A DNA stretch of 64,000 bases from an uncultured Hyphomonadaceae bacterium. GTDB lineage: Bacteria > Pseudomonadota > Alphaproteobacteria > Caulobacterales > Hyphomonadaceae. The notes beneath the pieces were generated by a model, which saw only the letters and a program-made list of their open reading frames with translations, ran no database searches and was not told the DNA's origin. Below are positions 37,893 to 47,425 of this stretch, piece by piece (within the stretch, counting starts at the first letter, position 1; each line of letters opens with the position of its first letter). The stretch is taken from the NCBI GenBank assembly GCA_913057945.1, contig CAJXOF010000017.1, forward strand, positions 19,732 to 83,731. The letters run 5' to 3'. A program made the position numbers and the translations under genes.

Positions 37893-38380
37893 CTGCCGGA
37901 CGGCGTACCCGCCGTCAGCTCTTTCACGAATTTGCGGGCAAACCGGTCAGACGCGCGCTTGGCGTCCTGCCAGGTCGAGATACCGGCATACCGGATATCA
38001 TTCTCGTACCAGTCATAGGTCAGCTCGCCGGTGGCGTTGCCGCTGGCATCGAAAGCCGTGGCCGACAGTTTCATGCCGCCAATGCTTTTCGAGCCGCCAT
38101 AATCGAGGCCGGGCGTGTCGCCCAGCTGCTTGAAGGTCGGCTTGTTGGGCTTGGCATCCAGAATGGTCACGTCGATGCGCGCAATGTCGAGCCCGGCCTT
38201 TTCGAGTTCGCGGGTCAGGTCTTCCTGCACTTCCTCGATCAGGTAATCGGCTTCGCGCATGCCGTATTCGTCATTCAGCTCCTCGGTGAATTCCGGGCTG
38301 AAGGTAACATTGATCTCACCTGCGAGCGCCGCCGGGGCGGCCAGCAAGGCAAGGGCGGCGAGGGGAACAAGTCGTTTCAT
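37889..38380 (-). CDS. Secreted protein of unknown function
   Basis: A 163-residue protein with a clear signal peptide (MKRLVPLAALALLAAPAALAG). The start at 38380 is supported by GGAG upstream. The mature part is mixed and includes EFTEELNDEYGMREADYLIEEV and a C-terminal RASDRFARKFVKEL helix. It resembles small periplasmic DUF3313/DUF4410-like proteins only vaguely, so I leave it unassigned. Confidence 0.72.
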   Translation of the reverse strand: MKRLVPLAALALLAAPAALAGEINVTFSPEFTEELNDEYGMREADYLIEEVQEDLTRELEKAGLDIARIDVTILDAKPNKPTFKQLGDTPGLDYGGSKSIGGMKLSATAFDASGNATGELTYDWYENDIRYAGISTWQDAKRASDRFARKFVKELTAGTPSGS

Positions 38381-38460
38381 TGGAATATCTCCACAACTGC
38401 TATGATCCCAGTATAACACGCCGCCCGTGCCCGCAGAAGTCACAGGCCTGTGAAGGTCAC

Positions 38461-39156
38461 TCAAACCGTGTCGACGAAGACGATCTCTGCGTCGGCGATG
38501 CCTTTCAGCGTCAGGCTCTCTGCGCCGGTGATCGCGGCGCCGTCGCGGCCGTTCAGCACCGTGCCGTTCAGCTCGACCGAGCCGGCGGCGAGCACGAGAT
38601 AGCCGTGGCGGCCGTCCTTGACCTCATAGGTCAGGGTCTCGCCTTCCTTCAGCGTCGCGCCAAGCACATTGGCGTCCTGGTTGATGACGAGGCTGTCTTC
38701 CTCGCCGCCGCCAGAGGCGAGAACCGTCCATTTGCCGGAGCGTTCGCCTTTCGGGAATTTCCGCGCGCCCCAGCCGGGCTTGCCACCGGCGAGGCGGGGC
38801 AGGATCCAGATCTGAAACAGCGTGGTCTCTTCATCCTCGGCATTCCATTCCGAATGCTGCACGCCATCCCCGGCGCTCATCACCTGAACGTCGCCCGCCT
38901 CGGTGCGGCCAGTATTGCCCAGGGAATCCTTGTGCGTGATCGCGCCTGTGCGGACATAGGTGATGATTTCCATCGACTGGTGCCCATGCGGCGGGAAGCC
39001 GGTATGCGGCTGGATCGTGTCGTCATTCCAGACGCGGAGGGCACCTTCACCCATCCGCTTCGGGTCGTGATATCCGGAAAAGGAGAAATGGTAATTGGCA
39101 TTCAGCCAGTCATTCTTGAACCGGCCGAGCTCCTTGAAGGGTCTGTGTTCAATCAT
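38461..39156 (-). CDS. Pirin family protein
   Basis: A 231-residue bicupin of the pirin/YhaK group. The N-terminal cupin holds the metal ligands in PHTGFPPHGHQSMEIITYV and the downstream QHSEWN, which also match quercetinase-like YhaK. A GAAAGGA ribosome site precedes the ATG at 39156; an upstream reading to 39255 is unsupported. Pirins are reported as redox-responsive or dioxygenase-like proteins, but no specific role can be read here. Confidence 0.88.
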   Translation of the reverse strand: MIEHRPFKELGRFKNDWLNANYHFSFSGYHDPKRMGEGALRVWNDDTIQPHTGFPPHGHQSMEIITYVRTGAITHKDSLGNTGRTEAGDVQVMSAGDGVQHSEWNAEDEETTLFQIWILPRLAGGKPGWGARKFPKGERSGKWTVLASGGGEEDSLVINQDANVLGATLKEGETLTYEVKDGRHGYLVLAAGSVELNGTVLNGRDGAAITGAESLTLKGIADAEIVFVDTV

Positions 39157-39295
39157 GGCGATATCCTTTCGCGCTCGTGTGTTGCAGCGAATATGACGCT
39201 TTCCCGTCGGGCCTGTAGGTGACGGCGAGCCATCACACCTATGCATGCTGTGCATAAGTGGAAACGGGCGGAAATCCCGCTAGGTTCCGGCCCTG

Positions 39296-40186
39296 ATGAC
39301 CTTGCCGATTGTTCACCATGCCGATTATGACGCGAAATCCGTCGCCGATGACCATCGCTTCCCGATGCGCAAATATGCGCTCGTGGCCGAGTTGCTGCGC
39401 GAAGCCGGGCACAGTTTCATCCTGCCCGAAGCTGCGCCGGAGGACTGGCTGCAGCTGGCGCATGACGAGGCCTATGTCAGCGCCATCATGACCCAGACGC
39501 TGGAGGCGAAAGCGGCGCGTAAGGTCGGCTTCGAGATCACGCCTGCGATTGCCCGGCGGTCTGCAGCCTCGGTCGGCGGCACGTGCCTTGCCGCGCGCCT
39601 TGCGCTGGAGCAGGGGGCGGCGGTGAACCTGGCCGGCGGCAGCCACCATGCCGGACCCGAAGGCGGCGCAGGTTTCTGCGTGTTCAATGATGTGGGCGTG
39701 GCGGGCAAGCTGCTGCTGGACACAAAGGAAGTGCGCCGCGTCGCTGTCATTGATTGCGATGTCCATCAGGGCGACGGCACGGCGCTGATCTTCCGCTATG
39801 ACCCGCGCGTCTTCACCGCTTCGCTGCATTGCGAGCAGAACTGGCCGCGCGAGAAGCCGCCCTCTGATCTGGACATGGGTCTGGCAAAGGGAACCGGTGA
39901 CGCGGCCTATCTGGCCGCGCTGGAAGACCTGGTCGAGGCCGCGCTCGGCACATCGCCGGATATCGTCTTCTACAATGCCGGGGTCGATCCGCATGCAGAA
40001 GACCGGCTGGGCCTTTTGTCCCTCAGCGATGACGGCTTGCGGGCGCGGGACGTGTTCGTGGCGCGGGCTTGCCGCTCAGCCGGCATCCCGCTCTGCGGCG
40101 TCCTCGGCGGCGGCTATGCCAGCGACGCCCGCGCTGTCGCCCGCCGCCATACGTTTCTGGTCGAGGCGCTGCGTGTGGCTGCGTGA
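39296..40186 (+). CDS. Histone deacetylase family protein (arginase-deacetylase fold)
   Basis: A 296-residue zinc hydrolase. Active-site blocks are [20 protein letters not shown] (the two catalytic histidines), [13 protein letters not shown] (zinc Asp/His) and [14 protein letters not shown] (zinc Asp). Bacterial members include acetoin-utilisation AcuC and acetylpolyamine amidohydrolases; the substrate is not clear. It overlaps nothing and is followed 49 bases later by recQ. Confidence 0.9.
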   Translation: MTLPIVHHADYDAKSVADDHRFPMRKYALVAELLREAGHSFILPEAAPEDWLQLAHDEAYVSAIMTQTLEAKAARKVGFEITPAIARRSAASVGGTCLAARLALEQGAAVNLAGGSHHAGPEGGAGFCVFNDVGVAGKLLLDTKEVRRVAVIDCDVHQGDGTALIFRYDPRVFTASLHCEQNWPREKPPSDLDMGLAKGTGDAAYLAALEDLVEAALGTSPDIVFYNAGVDPHAEDRLGLLSLSDDGLRARDVFVARACRSAGIPLCGVLGGGYASDARAVARRHTFLVEALRVAA

Positions 40187-40235
40187 AGGCACCTGTGCTC
40201 TTGCCCCGACTCACTTGCGTCGCCACAAGAGGCAG

Positions 40236-42071
40236 ATGCCTGCCCAGCCAACTCTTGACGATGCCCGCGCGCTTCTGAAGCGTGTCTATGGCTATGACGC
40301 CTTCCGGGGGCTGCAGGAGGATGTGATCGCCGACACGCTGGCGGGCAAGGATGGCCTCGCCGTGCTGCCGACCGGCGGCGGGAAGTCGCTTTGCTACCAG
40401 ATCCCGGCCTTGTTGCGTGATGGCATTGGCATTGTCGTCTCGCCCCTGATCGCGCTGATGGCGGATCAGGTGGACGCGCTCAAACAAGTCGGCGTGCGCG
40501 CCGAGCGGCTGGACTCCTCGATGGACTTCAATGCCCGCGCCGAAGCGCTAGAGGCGGCCGCGCGCGGCGAGATGGATCTGCTCTATGTCTCGCCCGAAGG
40601 CATGGGCACGGGGCTGGCCCAGCGGCTTGCCCAGATGAAGGTTTCGCTGATCGCCGTGGACGAGGCCCACTGTGTCAGCCAATGGGGCCATGATTTCCGG
40701 CCGGACTATCGCGCGCTCGGGCGGTTGAAGGATCTGTTCCCCGGCGTGCCGCGCCTTGCCGTGACCGCCACGGCCGACACGCGCACGCGCGACGACATCC
40801 TTGCCCAGCTGGACCTGACCAAACCGGCCGTCCATGTGGCGAGCTTCGACCGGCCCAATCTCGCCCTCGCCGCAGAGCCCAAGGAAGGCAACCGTGCCCA
40901 GCGCGTCGTCTCCCTCGTCAAGGCGCGACCGGGCTTGTCCGGCATTGTCTATGCTGCGACCCGCAACGCCACCGAAGACCTCGCCGAGGCCATCGAACGT
41001 GCGGGCATAACGGCGCTCGCCTATCATGCGGGGCTTGATGCCGATGTGCGGGCCGAGCGCCAGCGGCGCTTCCTGCTGGAAGATGGCCTCGTCATGTGCG
41101 CCACCGTCGCCTTCGGCATGGGCGTCGACAAGCCGGATGTGCGCTTCGTCATCCATGCCGATCCACCGAAGACGATGGAAGCTTATTGGCAGGAAGTCGG
41201 CCGCGCAGGCCGCGACGGCGAGCCCGCCGAGGGCGTCGCGCTCTATGGGCCCGCCGACATGCGCCGCTCGCTCAGCTGGACCTATGAGGGCGACGCGCCC
41301 GAAGCGGTCAAGCGCGTGCAGATCACCAAGACCCGCCAGCTGTTTGCTTTCTTCGATGGCGATGAATGCCGCCGCGCCGCCGTGCGCCGGTATTTCGGGG
41401 AAGAGGGGGTCGGGGCCTGCGGCGCCTGCGACATTTGCCGGGGCGAGACGGGCGAGCCCTATGATGCGACCCGCTGGGCGCAGATGGCAGTCTCCGCCGT
41501 GCTGCGCTGCGGCCAGAAGATCGGGCGGGGCCGCCTGATCAATCATTTGCTCGGACAGGCCAAGGACAGTTTCGACGAGGAGCTTTCCACCCAGTCGACC
41601 TATGGCATCGGCAAGGACATGCCGAAACAGGGCTGGGGCCGCGTGTTCGATGCCTTGCTCTACGATGGCATGCTGGCCGAAGGCGGCGAGATGAACCGGC
41701 CGGCGGTCGTGGTGCCGGATGCCGAGGCCGCCCGCGCCCTGTTCCGGGCCGACCGCACCCTGATGCTGCGCGCTGACCCGGCCGCCACGCGAAAGCGCGC
41801 CAAGGGCAAGAGCCGCGTCGCCGCACAGGCCCTGGCCGACATGTCGGAACGCGACCAGGTGCTGTTCGACATGCTGCGCAGCTGGCGCACCGAAACCGCC
41901 AAGACGCGCGGCGTGCCGCCCTATGTCATCTTCCATGACCGCACCCTCGCCGAGATCGCCCGCGAGCGCCCCGTCGACGCCGACGAGCTGCGCCTGATCA
42001 GCGGCGTCGGCGAAAAAAAGGCCCAGCGCTACGCCGAAGACGTCTCGCGAATTGTGTCCGAGGCGGCCTAG
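40236..42071 (+). CDS. recQ: ATP-dependent DNA helicase RecQ
   Basis: A 611-residue superfamily-2 helicase. Walker A TGGGKS is at 46-51, DEAH at 142-145, motif VI is [10 protein letters not shown], the RQC zinc cysteines are C-x16-C-x2-C-x2-C near residue 378, and an HRDC domain occupies the last 80 residues. It unwinds forks and recombination intermediates. The start at 40236 has an AAGAGGC ribosome site. The last 53 bases before the divergent C-terminus (SRIVSEAA) are repeated exactly 1,523 bases downstream, so this 3' end may have been rebuilt by an insertion. Confidence 0.94.
   Translation: MPAQPTLDDARALLKRVYGYDAFRGLQEDVIADTLAGKDGLAVLPTGGGKSLCYQIPALLRDGIGIVVSPLIALMADQVDALKQVGVRAERLDSSMDFNARAEALEAAARGEMDLLYVSPEGMGTGLAQRLAQMKVSLIAVDEAHCVSQWGHDFRPDYRALGRLKDLFPGVPRLAVTATADTRTRDDILAQLDLTKPAVHVASFDRPNLALAAEPKEGNRAQRVVSLVKARPGLSGIVYAATRNATEDLAEAIERAGITALAYHAGLDADVRAERQRRFLLEDGLVMCATVAFGMGVDKPDVRFVIHADPPKTMEAYWQEVGRAGRDGEPAEGVALYGPADMRRSLSWTYEGDAPEAVKRVQITKTRQLFAFFDGDECRRAAVRRYFGEEGVGACGACDICRGETGEPYDATRWAQMAVSAVLRCGQKIGRGRLINHLLGQAKDSFDEELSTQSTYGIGKDMPKQGWGRVFDALLYDGMLAEGGEMNRPAVVVPDAEAARALFRADRTLMLRADPAATRKRAKGKSRVAAQALADMSERDQVLFDMLRSWRTETAKTRGVPPYVIFHDRTLAEIARERPVDADELRLISGVGEKKAQRYAEDVSRIVSEAA
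41994..42046 (+). repeat. 53-bp direct repeat, copy 1 (inside recQ 3' end)
   Basis: Exact 53-base match to 43517-43569, beginning CTGATCAGCGGC and ending GACGTCTC. It encodes the end of the HRDC domain (residues [17 protein letters not shown]). After it the two copies diverge: here the gene ends SRIVSEAA, there SRIVGEAV. Confidence 0.97.
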
Positions 42072-43569
42072 CGGCCGTCAACGCTCCCGCAATTTCAATC
42101 CTTTCTGCAACCTGAAGTTAACGCCGTATTCCCTAAAAGGAGGTCGCCGGAGGTGTGACAGGAGGGCATTATGACGATCAGCCGGATGTGGCGCGGGGCG
42201 GTGCGCAAGTGTGTCTTGGGACTGGTTGCCAGCCTGCTCATCGTGGCCTGTGACAGGGCCGGGTCTCCCTATGTCGAGAGCGTAAAGGATTTGCCGAAGG
42301 GGTTTTTCCGGGTGCATGCCGACATTCGCGTCAAAGAGACGGGCGAGCTGGTGAAGCTCGATTATGTCGTGTCCTGCGGCGGCAAGGTGACAAACTGGAC
42401 CTATACGACGCCTTCGGTGACATTCGGCATGGCGCCCCAGATCATGCTTGTGCCGACGCAATCGGGGGAGCTGATCGGGGCCCGCACGCCCGAAGTCTGC
42501 GATGCCTCCATGTGGGAGCCAAAACGCATCACGCCGAAAGGCAAGCCGGAAATCGTGCAGGAACGGGTGCCGGATGATTTCCTGCCCCTGTTGATGTGGT
42601 ATCCGAACGCGGACGATATCGGCTTTGCCATCGGCTACCTGTCCGACAAGGCCTATGACAGCCCGTATGCAAAGATCGAGGTTCTGGACAGCGGCATCGC
42701 CAGATCCAGCCTCGAGGAATGGCGGGCCTGGCGGGAGAAAGCCGCTGCCGAGTTCGAACAGGTCGGCGTCCTGCCGGGACCGTGGGGCCACCAGATCCCC
42801 GGAACCATTTCCTCGTCCGTGAAATTGCATAAACGGCTACATGCCATAAATCATGGAAGACGCGTGGACACGGGCAAGTGCAATGCTGCGACGGTCCTAT
42901 ATCTGCCGGAGGATGCGAAATCCGAGATTCTGCCGCTCTTGCCGCAGAATGGTGCGCCCTGGGTGCCGTTGGAATATCTAAGTGACGAGACGCAGGATAG
43001 AATTCTGAACCTACTCGCAGGGTTGAAATTCAACGGCGTCTGGTGGGGCTATCATGGACAGATCGTGCGTGAGACTGGAATAAGGAAAGCGTCCGGTGGG
43101 GGGGCTTTCATGCTCAATCACTCAAGTTATCACAATCCTTATCACGATTATTTTCCGGTTGTGCCATTCCAGCCCGCGCAGGTAGACCCCCAGTCTGGAA
43201 AAGTCACCTTCTGGCAGCATGAAATTCTCTTGGACGAGAATTGGAACGGATTTGGCATTTGTGGCCGCACCAGCCCTCCTGGTACTGAGTTACTTGCTTA
43301 TGTCGAGGGGCGGACTGACACGCTCCGTCCAGATTACACTGTTGAGAGAACGAATGGAATAACCCATGCGAGCGAGTGGGTGCCGGAACAATTGGTGAGC
43401 GGTGACGTGATCGTGGTCCCGCGCAGGCACAATGCGGCGGGACCCTGGTTCATTGTCTCGGGTTTCGGTCCGGTTTTGAACCGGGATGGTCGTGTAATGA
43501 CGTATTGTTGCGCACGCTGATCAGCGGCGTCGGCGAAAAAAAGGCCCAGCGCTACGCCGAAGACGTCTC
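42047..43569. mobile_element. 1.5-kb cassette inserted at the recQ 3' end (candidate)
   Basis: The segment between and including one copy of the 53-bp repeat carries a single lipoprotein gene and no recombinase. The arrangement imitates site-specific integration into a gene's 3' end: one repeat copy completes recQ and the other leaves a displaced 3' fragment. A tandem-duplication or recombination origin is also possible. Base composition in the second half of the cargo gene is visibly less GC-rich than recQ. Confidence 0.5.
42171..43520 (+). CDS. Lipoprotein of unknown function (cargo of the recQ cassette)
   Basis: A 449-residue protein with a signal peptide and lipobox (LLIVACD), preceded by a strong GGAGGG ribosome site. 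No catalytic motif was recognised. The body contains many aromatic residues and several cysteines (for example VMTYCCAR at the end), suggesting a folded extracytoplasmic domain. Its stop codon TGA lies in the first bases of the downstream 53-bp repeat, so the reading frame ends exactly where the recQ-derived sequence begins. Confidence 0.75.
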   Translation: MTISRMWRGAVRKCVLGLVASLLIVACDRAGSPYVESVKDLPKGFFRVHADIRVKETGELVKLDYVVSCGGKVTNWTYTTPSVTFGMAPQIMLVPTQSGELIGARTPEVCDASMWEPKRITPKGKPEIVQERVPDDFLPLLMWYPNADDIGFAIGYLSDKAYDSPYAKIEVLDSGIARSSLEEWRAWREKAAAEFEQVGVLPGPWGHQIPGTISSSVKLHKRLHAINHGRRVDTGKCNAATVLYLPEDAKSEILPLLPQNGAPWVPLEYLSDETQDRILNLLAGLKFNGVWWGYHGQIVRETGIRKASGGGAFMLNHSSYHNPYHDYFPVVPFQPAQVDPQSGKVTFWQHEILLDENWNGFGICGRTSPPGTELLAYVEGRTDTLRPDYTVERTNGITHASEWVPEQLVSGDVIVVPRRHNAAGPWFIVSGFGPVLNRDGRVMTYCCAR

Positions 43570-43594
43570 CCGCATCGTCGGTGAAGCAGTCTGA
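43517..43594 (+). pseudogene. Displaced recQ 3'-end fragment (repeat copy 2)
   Basis: The first 53 bases are identical to 41994-42046. In the recQ frame it reads on to a TGA as [17 protein letters not shown] followed by SRIVGEAV, a plausible original RecQ C-terminus. It has no start and is not expected to be translated. It overlaps the 3' end of the convergent membrane-protein gene. Confidence 0.9.
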
Positions 43595-44355
43595 ACTGCC
43601 TCTCCGGGGGACAGTCTTATGCCGCCGAGCCGGCGCGCCATGGCATACAGGAACAAGCCAACGCCTGTAATTTCCAGCGTTTCCTCAATCGTGACGAAGA
43701 TGTCCCCGATCATGTCAGCTTCCCCAGAGCGGGCCGCCTCGTTGATATCGTAATAGAGGGAGGCAACCTGTTCGAAGCCAACAGCCCCAGAAAGGAAGAT
43801 TACGCCGGAGATCGAGAACAGGATCTGGCTCGGGCGATCCAGATTGAAGAACCAGGGCAACATAAAGAGGCCCAATACGGCCATTACGGCCAGGTACGGA
43901 ATTTCGAACCCGGTATAAGGCAAGATATCACCCGGTAGAGCGCTGCGGACAAGATCGGTTACGCGCTCATGTATGCGAATGTTTTCGTCAAAGCTGAGTA
44001 GGATGAAAACAAGGCCGATGGTGATCCAGGGAAGCTTGTGACTGCGGCCATTTTGCGTAATTGCGGCTGTCAGGAAGGCCATCATGGCTGTGCTGAACAA
44101 GAGTAGGGAAGAGGCGAAAGACGGCACATTCATTTCGCCATCCATATGAAACGCAGGGACCAGGCCGAAGGCATGGTCGCGTCCTAATCCATATTTCAGG
44201 AACATGACGGTAAGCTGAGCTGTCACAAGTAGCAGGATGCACCCGAGCAATACTTTCCCTATCGCATTGTAGGATATGGCCGCCGTTTGGGTGAATTCGG
44301 GCTTGGGTTTTTGTGCTATATGGCTTGTTAGCATCCTGAGTATGGTCCCCCTCAT
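43552..44355 (-). CDS. Multi-pass membrane protein of unknown function
   Basis: A 267-residue protein with about six hydrophobic segments (for example AIGKVLLGCILLLVTAQL, FASSLLLFSTAMMAFLTAAI, ITIGLVFILLSF, YLAVMAVLGLFMLPWF). A conserved-looking acidic/His cluster (SFDENIRIHERV) lies between segments 3 and 4. I do not recognise the family. The C-terminal 14 codons are antisense to the displaced recQ fragment. An internal ATG eight codons in is an alternative start. Confidence 0.7.
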   Translation of the reverse strand: MRGTILRMLTSHIAQKPKPEFTQTAAISYNAIGKVLLGCILLLVTAQLTVMFLKYGLGRDHAFGLVPAFHMDGEMNVPSFASSLLLFSTAMMAFLTAAITQNGRSHKLPWITIGLVFILLSFDENIRIHERVTDLVRSALPGDILPYTGFEIPYLAVMAVLGLFMLPWFFNLDRPSQILFSISGVIFLSGAVGFEQVASLYYDINEAARSGEADMIGDIFVTIEETLEITGVGLFLYAMARRLGGIRLSPGEAVQTASPTMRETSSA

Positions 44356-44563
44356 GTTTAGACCTTGTTAAGACTGTGAGTTATTTGAAGGTTTTGTGTC
44401 GGTCAAGTTTAGGTTGACGAAATTCAGATTGATTGAGCGGATCGAGCTGAATGCTTTGGTTTGTTGGGGAGTGAGCCAGGCAAATACTGTTCTGTGCCTT
44501 GACCCGGCGCGCGTGGCACCTCACCTATAGGCTCACCCAGATTTCCCGCCTTTCGGAGCCCTC

Positions 44564-45163
44564 ATGAACCTTTTGCACCGCCTCGATGACGAGACAGAAG
44601 AAAAGCCCCAGTCCGAGCCGAACGCCTTCCTTGAGGAAGCGCTGTTCAAGGCCCGCACGATCCTGCTGACAGGCGGCATCGATTTCCATGCCGCGCGCCG
44701 CGTCAGCCAGCGCCTGCTGGCCCTGTCGGCCGAAAGCAAGGAGCCGATCCTGCTGGTTCTCTCCTCGCCCGGCGGTCACGTCGAAAGCGGCGACATGATC
44801 CATGACATGATCAAGTTCGTCGAAGCGCCCGTGAAGATCCTCGGCACCGGCTGGGTCGCCTCGGCCGGCGCGCTGATCTATGCGGCGGCGAAGAAGGAAA
44901 ACCGCTTCTGCCTGCCGAATACCCGTTTCCTGCTTCATGAACCGCGGGGCGGTGTTGGCGGCCAGGCCACGGATGTTGAAATCCAGGCCCGCGAGATCAT
45001 CAAGATGCGCGAGCGCCTCAACAACATCTTTGCGGAGGCCACTGGCAAGTCACTCGCGCGGATCAAGGAAGACACAGATCGTGACTTCTGGATGAGCGCT
45101 GCCGAGGCGGTCGAGTACGGCCTCGTCGGCCAGATCGTGCACCATCGCAGCGACGTCAAATAA
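44564..45163 (+). CDS. ClpP-like ATP-dependent protease subunit
   Basis: A 199-residue serine protease subunit of the Clp family. The catalytic triad is S100 in GWVASAGALIY, H125 in FLLHEPRGG and D170 in IKEDTDRDFWMSA. The nucleophile block differs from the usual GMAASMGA, and there is no adjacent clpX or tig, so this is probably a ClpP paralogue rather than the main ClpP1. It would need a ClpX/A-type unfoldase encoded elsewhere. A terminator follows. Confidence 0.85.
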   Translation: MNLLHRLDDETEEKPQSEPNAFLEEALFKARTILLTGGIDFHAARRVSQRLLALSAESKEPILLVLSSPGGHVESGDMIHDMIKFVEAPVKILGTGWVASAGALIYAAAKKENRFCLPNTRFLLHEPRGGVGGQATDVEIQAREIIKMRERLNNIFAEATGKSLARIKEDTDRDFWMSAAEAVEYGLVGQIVHHRSDVK

Positions 45164-45195
45164 GCGCGCACTCCGCGCTGAAGTGTTACCGAATT

Positions 45196-45234
45196 GAACG
45201 CCCGGTCCTCTCAGGGGATCGGGCGTTCATTTTT
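45196..45234 (+). terminator. Intrinsic terminator of the clpP-like gene
   Basis: 9-bp stem GAACGCCCG/CGGGCGTTC (45196-45204 with 45220-45228), a 15-base apical part, and a T-run to 45234. Confidence 0.88.
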
Positions 45235-45242
45235 GGTTAGGG

Positions 45243-46946
45243 ATGTGTTTGCCGCGCGTAAAGGTTTATGAAGCAAGGTGGGTCCTTAACCTGTGTAAGG
45301 ACATCGCCGCCTCCATGCCGGTACGCGTAGAAGACATTGCGGTCGCCGTGCGGCCTGTTCCAACAGCTGTGACCGTCTCGGCGGTGTTTACACGATTGCT
45401 GGCCGATCCTGACCAGTTCGCCGTGCCCATCGTCAGCGATGGCGCCGCGCTCGGCATGGTCACGCGCCGCGCCGTCATCGAAGCGCTGGCCACGCCCAGC
45501 GGTCGCCAGTCAAACGGCGCCGCCCGCATCACAGACCTCATGCGCGATCAGCCCGTCATGTGCGAGGCCGGCACGCCGGTAGGCCTGGTCGCAAAGCTCG
45601 CGGCAGACGGCTCGACCTCGGCCCTGACCGATGGGGTGATCGTCCTGTCGGAGGGCAAATATCTCGGCTTGATCAGCCCGGCGGCGCTGCTCTCTGCGGT
45701 GGCGCTGGAAAATGCGGCCCGCGCCCGCGCGATGCAGGTCGCCCAGAAACGCTTGCAGAAGACAAAAAGCGACGCGGGTGCCTTCGATCAGGAAAAGGCC
45801 CGCTTCCTGGCCTTTGTCGGCCATGAAATTCGCACGCCCCTGACCGGCATTCTCGGCGTGGCCGACCTGCTGCAGGACAGCGTGAATGGCGGCGAGCCGA
45901 AACGTCTCGCGCGCACGATTTCCGAAAGCGGGCACCATCTCGACCGGCTGCTGACCGATTTGCTGGACCTGTCGCGCCTCGAGGCCGGCAAGCTGGCTGT
46001 CAACAATGCCCCCTTCGACCTGCACGAGTTCGCCAATGACGCCCGGGACCTCTGGCAGTCCCGCATTGCCGGCAAGCGTCTGGACTTGCGCATCCGGGTG
46101 GCCAGCGGCGCAGTTGCGCGGCTTGAGGCCGATGCCATGCGCATCCGCCAGATCCTGTTCAATTTGATGAGCAATGCGCTGAAATTCACCGAGCGCGGCT
46201 ATATCGGCGTAGAACTGTCGACCCTTGAAGCGGCGGGCAATCTGAAACTGCGCATGACGGTGGAAGACACCGGCTGTGGCATCACCGATATCGACAAGGC
46301 GCGCCTGTTCCAGGCCTTCGAGCAGGCCCGGCCATCGACCGCCGCCACGCATGGCGGCTTCGGTCTCGGCCTCTCCATCGCCAAGGGGCTCGCCCGCCGG
46401 CTCGGGGGAGAGATCACGCTGGCAGACAATCCCGAAGGCGGCTCCATCTTTACCGTCACCATGCCCGTCGAACGGGCGGGGCCACGTCTCGCGGTCACTG
46501 GCGCGCCGCCCAAGCCGCGCATGCGCGCCTTCGAGCTGGGCCGCATCCTGCTTGCCGAAGACCATGCCGTCAGCGCGCTGGTCGTGACCCGCGCCCTGTC
46601 GGCGGCTGGCTGGCAGGTCGATACGGTACAGACCGCCGAGGACGCGATCGAGCGCGCCGCGACCCACCCCTACCAGGCCATCCTGACCGACATTCACCTG
46701 CCGGGCGCAAGTGGCGATGAAGTGCTGGCCGCCATTCGCACTGCGCACGGGCCGAACGCGCTGGCGCCGATCATTGCCGTCACCGCCGATGTCAGTCCCG
46801 AGCGGCGCCTCGCCTGCGAGCAGGCGGGTTTCACCACGATCATCGAAAAGCCGATCCGGCCGCGTGCGCTGGTCGCAAGCCTGGTCGATATCCTCCTGGC
46901 CGACCGCGAGGCTGCGGCCGAGGCGGGCCACCGCCAGACGGCCTGA
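45243..46946 (+). CDS. CBS-domain hybrid histidine kinase with receiver
   Basis: A protein of up to 567 residues. An N-terminal pair of CBS-like domains (about residues 30-165; VPIVSDGAALGMVTRR and GVIVLSEGKYLGLISPA) is followed by HisKA with H194 in FVGHEIRTPLTG, an HATPase domain (FNLMSNALKF, DTGCGI, GGFGLGLSIAKGLA) and a C-terminal receiver with D483 in AILTDIHLPG. CBS pairs usually bind adenine nucleotides, so it may couple energy state to a phosphorelay. The start is uncertain; ATG 45315 (543 residues) is as likely. No DNA-binding partner is adjacent. Confidence 0.85.
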   Translation: MCLPRVKVYEARWVLNLCKDIAASMPVRVEDIAVAVRPVPTAVTVSAVFTRLLADPDQFAVPIVSDGAALGMVTRRAVIEALATPSGRQSNGAARITDLMRDQPVMCEAGTPVGLVAKLAADGSTSALTDGVIVLSEGKYLGLISPAALLSAVALENAARARAMQVAQKRLQKTKSDAGAFDQEKARFLAFVGHEIRTPLTGILGVADLLQDSVNGGEPKRLARTISESGHHLDRLLTDLLDLSRLEAGKLAVNNAPFDLHEFANDARDLWQSRIAGKRLDLRIRVASGAVARLEADAMRIRQILFNLMSNALKFTERGYIGVELSTLEAAGNLKLRMTVEDTGCGITDIDKARLFQAFEQARPSTAATHGGFGLGLSIAKGLARRLGGEITLADNPEGGSIFTVTMPVERAGPRLAVTGAPPKPRMRAFELGRILLAEDHAVSALVVTRALSAAGWQVDTVQTAEDAIERAATHPYQAILTDIHLPGASGDEVLAAIRTAHGPNALAPIIAVTADVSPERRLACEQAGFTTIIEKPIRPRALVASLVDILLADREAAAEAGHRQTA

Positions 46947-46953
46947 TGCGGTC

Positions 46954-47334
46954 GTGACCGCGCCCAATCCAGCGCCGAGCCTGATGGCCGCCATCTGGCG
47001 CGGCCTGCGCTTTCGCTGTCCGAAATGCGGGCAGGGGCGGATTTTCCGGGCCTATCTGAAACAGGCCGACATGTGTGACCATTGCGGCGAGCCCTTGGGC
47101 GCGATCCGCGCCGATGACGGCCCGGCCTGGCTGACCGTCCTGTCGCTCGGGCCCTTCCTGGTGGCGATCACCTTCTTCGTCTCGTTCGGCCATTTTCCCC
47201 TCTGGGCGGCGTTGCCCGTGGCGGCAATCGCGGTCACCGGGGCGGTCCTCCTGCTGCTCCCACGTATCAAGGGTGCCTTCATCGCGGCGCTCTGGGTCTC
47301 GGGCCTGGGCAATGGGGCAGGGGAGGCAGATTGA
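46954..47334 (+). CDS. DUF983 family membrane protein
   Basis: A small protein with two CxxC pairs (CPKCGQGR and CDHCGEP) before two membrane segments (LTVLSLGPFLVAITFFVSF and ALPVAAIAVTGAVLLLL), the layout of DUF983. The function is unknown; in alphaproteobacteria the family often lies near respiratory or stress genes. A GTG at 46954 gives 126 residues, and an ATG at 46984 gives 116. It starts 7 bases after the hybrid kinase stop, so co-transcription is likely. Confidence 0.78.
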   Translation: MTAPNPAPSLMAAIWRGLRFRCPKCGQGRIFRAYLKQADMCDHCGEPLGAIRADDGPAWLTVLSLGPFLVAITFFVSFGHFPLWAALPVAAIAVTGAVLLLLPRIKGAFIAALWVSGLGNGAGEAD

Positions 47335-47425
47335 GGGCCCGGAAATCTCCTGCATCACGTACAGGTCAGATGGTTGCAGAGGGGCGAAACCGCGTGTATG
47401 AGGCGCGCTTCGCAACATGCGAAAC

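Noticed and set aside
39798..40235. Long in-frame extension upstream of recQ
   Set aside because: It is a shadow of the deacetylase-family gene in another frame. RecQ homology begins at the ATG at 40236.
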